From contig NC_092541.1 in assembly GCF_037038585.1 (NCBI RefSeq), positions 3,097,445 through 3,161,444 on the forward strand: 64,000 nucleotides of DNA, given 5' to 3'. The notes below the pieces were generated by a model, which was not told the origin of the DNA, ran no database searches, and was given only the letters and a program-made list of their open reading frames with translations. The position numbers and the translations under genes were made by a program. Below are positions 37,540-64,000 of the stretch, piece by piece; within the stretch, counting starts at the first letter, position 1, and every line of letters begins with the position of its first letter. Source of the stretch: Patagioenas fasciata (taxonomy: Eukaryota; Chordata; Aves; Columbiformes; Columbidae).

Positions 37540-40500
37540 ACCCCTCATCAGGGCAATTCAAACCCACTTAGAGCTGCTTCATTAGGTCCATTGACCTGCG
37601 GAGCAGGAAAATAACCTTTTAAAATATGTTTACATTAATGGCAATTAAACATCGCTATATCACAAAATCAAGAATGAACACGAGTAATACATATGGCGCT
37701 GGTCTAAACCTTAATTCCACCTCTTCCATGGTAAAAACTGCCTTAATTTCCATCTTTTCTTTTGCCAAGTGTGAGCGCTGATCTTAGAGAGATCCAGGCT
37801 GCTCCCTTCTCATGGGTGACATAACTTTGCTAAAATCAGTAGCTCCCATCATTGTTATTATTGTCACTATCAAATCTGGGCATCCCAGCTGTGGTCTGCA
37901 AGCCCTTGTGCAAACCCCAAGTACGGAGAACAGCGTCTGTCACCAAAAATGGACGTTCTAAGAGGAGAAGGCTTGGGATGGAGAGTTTCCAAGGGGAAAC
38001 GAGTAGGAGCAGGGGAGGCAGAATCAGTTAATGAGCAGGAGTGGTGGCATCACAGCCACTCATGGGGTGAGGGCAGCAGCTGCACCCAAGCCCTGTTTGG
38101 GCTGGTTTTGTCCCGGGAGGGTGACGGAGCAATGGAGCAGCTCCTGGGGGGTGATGGAGCAGCTCCTGGGGTGTGCTGGAGCACTGAAGCGGTTCCTGTG
38201 GCTCTGCAGCTGCTGGGGACATGGGGTCAGCAGGGCCATCACCTCCCGCTGCCCTTGCACAGCTGGATCCAGGAGAGCAGATGTTCTGCAGATGTTCATT
38301 GTGCCACCAAAGCACCAGGGGTGAATCCGCTTCCCACTGGCTCTGCTGCGACTGTCCCGGTAAGAGATTTTCCCCGTGTCCGACCTGCCCCGTGCCCCCT
38401 GGGTCTGTTCAGGGACCATTACCATGTGTGTTCCCGTTGCTTTAGGGTCCCTGTCCCCTCCAGCTGCCACCTGCGGAAGCAGCAGAGCAGGATTATGTCT
38501 GTGCCAGCCTAACCCGGAGCTGAGCTCTGTTCACGTTGTTCCTGAGGTGATGCAGAGCACGGTCCTGTCCGGTCCCTGGTTCCCCTGAGCAGCCGGAGCT
38601 TCTGCTGGAGTTTGTCCAAGTTACAACCTTCCCCTTGGCTCTGCTGCCAGTTTTGTAGAGTTGAGCTGAGCTGTGGAGCCCAAACATCAGGGACCTGCGT
38701 GTGCGTGTGTCTGTTCTCCCACGTTTGTGCTGACTCAGCCACATCAGCGATTGTGTGGGGAAGAAGTGGGATTTTGGGTGATGGGGCTGAGCAAGAAGCA
38801 GCCCACGGTGGGTTCACGGCGACAATGGCAAGAAATGCCGGTGGTTTGGTGCGGGAGAGGGTTTCGCGGCAACATGAGGAGCTTTGTGTCTCCAGGTAAA
38901 AACTATCCATTTTGTAGGTTATTTCTAAAAGGTGTGGGTTTTGTGCTCTCTGAGCAGCGCTGCAGGGACAAAGTGTCAGACACAGGCTGGTTCCAGCCCC
39001 CAAGTGCAGAACCGGTCATTCCGCAGCTCCCAGCACAACCAACCCCGCCAGCGAAAGCTGTTGCATCTCTATTGCATTAAGCTAAAGGCTCATAAGGACA
39101 TTATTAGTGGAGACGAAGAGTGCAGTGCTATTAGGGAGTAATTACGACTTTCACAGAAGCTGTTTAACACGTGGCTTCGTCCTTTCGCTGGCAGCACACG
39201 CGTGCCAGGGTCTCCAAAAGCTGCTCGCCCATGCAGGAACGTTGTTCCTGCTGCAATAAATGAGGCTCTATAGTAGTTACAAGTAGCCAATTTACACTCC
39301 TAGCACAGTTGCTAATCAATAAAATGCAATAGTTTATTCTGGTGTCTTTATTATATGTATTCTGGGTACTTCACTCCCAGCCAACTCAGATATCTTGTTT
39401 CTCCAAAGTGCAACCTATTTGTTTTCCTCTCATTAAGTGCCTCTGTAGGACGTAAAGTTAATAGAGTGAAATAGATATCGAGCAATATTAAATGTTGACC
39501 CAGGGTTCGCAGTTACGGTTATTTCAGGGCATCTGCTCGTGAAGCGGTTTGGACAGCAGCATCGCTCTAGAATTTCTCACGACAACGAACCCCCCCGTGA
39601 GCAGAAGTTCCTTCTGCAGACACCGGGCTGTGTCTGCGTTTGTGAGACCCACCGAGCGATGCCTGGAACACAGCACCTCTGCCAGCCCGCTCGGGGCCCT
39701 GTGTCCACATCTGCTTCCCCCAGGGTAACGAGGTTTAATTAACGATGCAAACCTCAGCTCATCGCAGCCTCGCTGCGTTGTCTGTGCTCTGCTGCTCACA
39801 CCAGTCACTCCACAAGCTCCGGCCGGGTCCCAGTGTGGGACAGAGGACACTTCAGCCTCCGGGTCACCCCGCGGGGGCATTTCTGTCCCTGCCCATCCAG
39901 CAGCAGAGTGGGGGCTGCCCCGTCCATCCCCCTGCGCTCGGGAGCCACCTCGGCTCTTCTCTGCAGAGCCGGCTCCAGAAGTCGGGATTTCAGGAAGATC
40001 GCAGCTGTGGTACCAAAACCATCCTGCTCTAAGACACCAGAACCTGTCAAGGGCAACTTCAGTCACAAAGCGTTTCGAGTATTGGATGTCCCTGTAATAA
40101 TGGAAAATAGGGCTTGAGGTGACCTTAAGAGGTCACTGGTTCCCTCCCCAGCTCCCAGGCAGCCTCAGCTCTGCTTCGGTCACTTGGAATGAACGAGTCT
40201 GATCCATTCCCAAAAATTTTCAGGAACTGAAGTGCTGCGAACTTCCCAAGAAAGTTCTTACTGTTTAGTTCTAACATCTCCCCTTCCATGGCACAAGTGG
40301 CACTTCCATTTGTTCCCAGGTGATGTGGGAAGCAGGATGTCCCCGTTCCCTCTGGAGCGGTGTCCTCCCTGAAATCACAGGCATCGCCGTGTCATCCCAA
40401 CTCCGGTCCTGATTTAGGACCAGTTCTGCTCTAAACTCAGCTTTGCTGCGGAGACTCAAAGCTTGTCCTGGGAGCTCATTCCTCACCCCCAAAGTCTCGT

Positions 40501-43500
40501 AGAGGATTTAACTCTTGGTGCTTTATCCTCACCCGTCCCATTGCACGTTGGCAGTGCACGAGGAGCCCGCTTCGTCCTCTCTGGGCTTCAGACCCATCGG
40601 CCCCTCCGGTGCTTGTGGGAATGGATCAAGTTTTGTCGTAATGGTCAAAACCAGGTATGGTTTTAGTCGCCAGTGCTCTCTTTTAACTGCAAACAAACCC
40701 CAGGGCCTTTTCAGTCTCTGGGAGTTGTTCTGGACAAATTCAGCTCACTGGGGTGGCTGTCTCAGAACCTTCCTGATTGCCAGTTCTTTTTGGGGGAAAA
40801 AACCCCACAACAGCTAAAAATGGGAACCAGAAAACATGGAGAGTACGGGGTTCTCCTTGTTTCGCGCTCTGCTTGTTTCTTTTCTCTTAAGCTCTTGTCC
40901 TACCCCCAGAAGCAGGGACGTACAGGACACAACTGGTGTAACAAAAAACCCGCAACAGCACCTGTAGCATCCATATGGGGAAGATTTATTTGCACCATAT
41001 AGAAAAATATCACAACTGCAAGTTTTCCCTCCACGTGGTGAGCACTGTCGCTGCTTCCAGAGGCTGGAGAGATGATCCCCACGTGCCCCTGCACGAACCC
41101 CACCTGCGTTCACCCCACTAGCGCTTCACCTCGTGCAGTTATTGCCATGTGCAAACCATCCTGCGCTCCCTCCTGGAGCATAGACAGAGCCAGAACTGCC
41201 CGGCTGGGGAGGTCAGGGCGCCGGAGCCGCAGGAAAGGAGAGGAAATAATCAGCCTCGCTAAATCCCAAGTCTGTACCAGCAGGACGAGCAACGAGCCCG
41301 GCCGGTCCACGGCAAGGCGCCTGCACAAGTGGCCGGTTCACTAACGTGGGATTATTTCCATCTCGTGCCCTCGCTGCTCCGCTCACGTCGCCGTCCCGCA
41401 GCACAGCGGTGCGGGTGCCCCGGCGCGGGCGGCGGGGAACGGGTCAAGGTTTCCATTGTGAAATGACCCATCTCTTTTTTTAAAGTGACCCAGAGCAGCG
41501 AGCGTTGCTGTGCAGCTCCCGGGATACACTTGTTTTGGGTAGAGAGAATTAGGCAAAAATGCAACGGCATTAGTGGCTGAGCCGTCTGTCGCCTCCTGCT
41601 ACAGGGAGCTTGAAAAGCGGAGGGATGAAGAGCAGCAAGAACTCAACAGTGACTCGAAATTATAGGGCCCCCAAATTTGTACTCGCGGAGCATAAGTCTG
41701 ATATGAACGCATTTATTTCAGGCTGGAGGAAATCTGATACAGATACCTACAGTTCCTGAGAGGAAAACGTCTCATCTGTGCTTTATAAGTGCTGCAAATG
41801 TTTGGAGGGGGGTTCAAAAGAGCAGCTCCTGCTCGGAATAGGGTCAGGGGGAGTTCAGCAACGGCAGGATTCATCCCCCACGATGCTTCCTCCGCTCCTG
41901 GAGTTTAGTTTATCGTTGTACCAAGACCAGAACTTCCCCCACCGCTCCAGCCGTCTGTAGAAGTTGCTGCTCCAGTTCCTGCCCAGCTGCTCTCCCTGAT
42001 TTTTGAGGAGAAAACCATTAAATTTGGACAGGTTAGAAGGGTCTGCTCTAAAGAGGTGGTGGCATATTCATCTGGGGGAAGAACTGAACGTTAAAGGGAC
42101 TATCTGAACAACAACGTTTCAGGGCTCATTGTGAGAAGCATTTTCCTTTCCTCGCAGTTCAAGTTTACCACTCACCCAAAGAAAGGGACAGAAAAACCCC
42201 AAAGTGAACCATTTCCATTGCGGGGCAAAAAATTAAACCTATGCAAAGCAGCTTTGTTTGAAGGGAACTGGAACAGTTCTCTGTGCGCTTGCAAAGCCCA
42301 AGGGAGATTTGGGTGTGTGTCCAGGAGCCCCACACCTCATCCTGGGGGAACCCGGGGCAGCGGATCCTCCTCTGGTTGTGCTTTTCTGTTGGGTTGGTTT
42401 GAAAGAGCCTCTGGCTTTTTAGTACCAGAACGAAAGGATTTGTCAGGATGGGAGCTGATTTTCGAAGGCAGGGTTTGTTGCAGCGTTTGCTTTGTTTTGA
42501 ACCGAAGCACTGCAGTGTTGAGGGAGCGGGCAGATCTTCCAGGGAGCTGCAGGTTTAACCATTCCCACCTTGGTGCTGCTGGAGCTGCTGCCCCCCGGGA
42601 GCTCAGGGACCTGCCCAAGCTCTGCCTGGGGACACTGGGGACATGGGGGACGCCCCTGAGCTCCCAGCAGCAGCAGCTCAGTGCCCGGGGGGTGGATTCA
42701 GGTGCAGAGAACCAGGGGATCCAGAACAACCCACTGCAAACCTGGATTTGGTTTTCAAGCAAACTATTAATTTCAGAGCAAGTTTGCTTCTCAACCAAAT
42801 TTATCAAAACGAGTTTTTATCAGCTGGATCTTGTGAGATACGAGCTGCTTTTTCCAGTCGTGCATATTTTCCACGTCATAAAAACTGAACAAAAGGTGGT
42901 TCAAACTGGGATTCCGCTTAAGTCAAAGGAAATATTTGCCAACTGCAGCCCTCACCCTCCTTATTCTGTTCAATTCTCACCCATGTTTTCAGGACAAACT
43001 TGCTCCATGTTCAGGTTATTTCTGCTGCTTGAGATTTGATTGAAACAGATTCTATGAAAACAAAATTCTTATATTTTTCCTTTACGACCTGTGTCTTTTC
43101 CTGAAAACTTCCAGGTGTATTTATTAGATAGTAATTAATACATGTTTTCATGTATTAACTAACTTTGAAAAATGAAGATTTTTTTTTGCAAAGTTTTGGG
43201 GTTTCTAAGCACATCTCTGATGTCCAAATTTAAATATCAGTGATATCACCAGAGATTAAAAAAAAAACAAACCCAAAAAAAACAAATTAAAGAAAGATTC
43301 AAGTGATAACTGGCAGAAAAGCAACAGAATAGAATCTCTGCTTGTTTACCGCTAATCTGACATTAGAAATGGTTCTGGTTTAGTTGTTTTCTGCCTCAAA
43401 CAGCAGACTGCAGGAATTACATCCTTTTGTATCAAACCCTCGTTCCAGTGAAATCTTTGCTGCATTTTTACCACCCAGCTACAACCTCCTGCCTTAAGAA

Positions 43501-44300
43501 ATTGCCCCAGACTCCTAAGAGGCAACAATAACTATTTGAACTTGTAGATAAATTATCAAAACTCATTAAGACCACTTCTGCCCGATTAAAAGATTGAAAT
43601 CTTTTAAACCCCTCAACTTTCGCCCAAGATAGATTTTATGGATAAAATCAGAAGCAGCTTTAGGAAAGTGGGGCAGTAAAGTTTGAAAATGTTTGTAAAA
43701 TCATTTAAAACAAAAATTAAGTCCTCAGAATGATTTTTTAAAAAAACTGCAACCCAGTTGAAGGAATCCTGGGGAGGAAAAAGGCCGCGGAGGGTTTGAG
43801 TGGGGACAGAGTCCGGGTGCAAAGTGCTGCTCAGCCCCTCGCTGGCTCCATGATCCCAGTGGGTCCCAGTTTGAATCAGCCAGGGGAGCATTGGTGCCCT
43901 GGGGGTCCCGGGGGGGGGGTTGCCCGGCCTCGGGGTGGGGGGGGTCCCATCCCAGCGCTGCTCCCCCCGCAGCCCCAGCTCCAGGCTCTGCTGTTTGCAT
44001 TCTCCACATACCTCCCACCCGCGGGGCTGCGGGGGTGACCGGCAGCCCTGCCGGGGTCACATCCAAATTGAAAACTTCCCCCTTTGTTTGGAGTTGCTTT
44101 ATTTTTTTAGGTTGATTTCCTTCGTTTCTTTCTTGCAAAGGATTATGTTAGGTGGGGAAGGTAAAGCAATAAAAGCAGCGACAAAAGCGTTGTGCTGGAG
44201 ATCAGCGATGAATCCACAGCACACGGGGTCCCTGCTTTGGGCTGTTTGTGTGGATCCTGGAGGAAGGTTCCTGCTCCACGTTTCCAGCCAGGGGAGGCTT
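37540..44300. other. GIP-IGF2BP1 intergenic region
   Basis: No exon with consistent splice sites was found. A plus-strand open frame of about 300 codons (42131-43039) starts at GTG and has no ATG until near its end. The stretch 40060-40260, with GAGGTGACCTTAAGAGGTCA and a following TCCCTCCCCAGC, faintly resembles the 3' region of an old CR1 LINE, but I cannot confirm this. Confidence 0.4.
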
Positions 44301-44349
44301 GAAACAGTTTCTGAGCTGCAGGAAATTCATTTCCCAATTTCATTGCTCT

Positions 44350-64000
<19,651 letters not shown>

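Noticed and set aside
40060-40260. Old CR1 LINE fragment
   Set aside because: Only short similarity to a CR1 3' region from memory, with no terminal repeat of the CR1 type or reading frame. A RepeatMasker run would decide.
42131-43039. Plus-strand open frame of about 300 codons between GIP and IGF2BP1
   Set aside because: It opens with GTG and contains no ATG until near its end. No splice-supported exon or known domain is seen, so it is probably a chance open frame.

Overview
This window is vertebrate nuclear DNA, most likely from a bird. It has compact multi-exon genes with GT-AG introns, CpG-island promoters, GC-rich minisatellites and almost no recognisable interspersed repeats. The gene set ATP5MC1, UBE2Z, SNF8, GIP, IGF2BP1 is the conserved block of human 17q21.32 (in chicken, as I recall, on microchromosome 27). 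The GIP hormone starts YSEATLASDYS, a form I associate with birds. I cannot name the species.

Layout. 1-4.6 kb: candidate minus-strand exons of a gene I do not recognise, one of them tandemly duplicated, and a CpG-rich promoter with CCAAT boxes and an RFX-type X-box. 4.6-10 kb: no gene seen. 10.0-16.3 kb: CALCOCO2 (NDP52), minus strand, complete. 16.3-17.1 kb: a GC-rich head-to-head promoter shared by CALCOCO2 and ATP5MC1. 17.1-19.4 kb: ATP5MC1, plus. 20.0-29.5 kb: UBE2Z, plus, with a long 3' UTR. 29.7-32.5 kb: SNF8, minus, tail-to-tail with UBE2Z. 32.7-33.0 kb: minisatellite. 34.2-37.4 kb: GIP, minus, with a likely non-coding leader exon. 37.5-44.3 kb: intergenic. 44.3 kb to the end: CpG island and exons 1-9 of IGF2BP1 (ZBP1/IMP1), plus. 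IGF2BP1 includes a 12.7 kb second intron holding a large minisatellite, and it runs off the right edge after KH2.

I built every main gene by following reading phase across each splice junction, and all six close in frame: 418, 135, 359, 258 and 145 residues, plus the first 359 residues of IGF2BP1. The genes are neighbours by synteny rather than one pathway: selective autophagy (CALCOCO2), the ATP synthase c-ring (ATP5MC1), ubiquitin/FAT10 conjugation (UBE2Z), ESCRT-II sorting (SNF8), an incretin hormone (GIP) and mRNA transport and stability (IGF2BP1).

Points that stand out are the inverted orientation of CALCOCO2 compared with human, a 12-bp in-frame triplication in its SKICH exon, a complete first zinc finger in CALCOCO2, a conserved C-terminal helix in proGIP, and the unassigned exons at the left edge. 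I found no viral element, CRISPR array or other mobile system that I can support.
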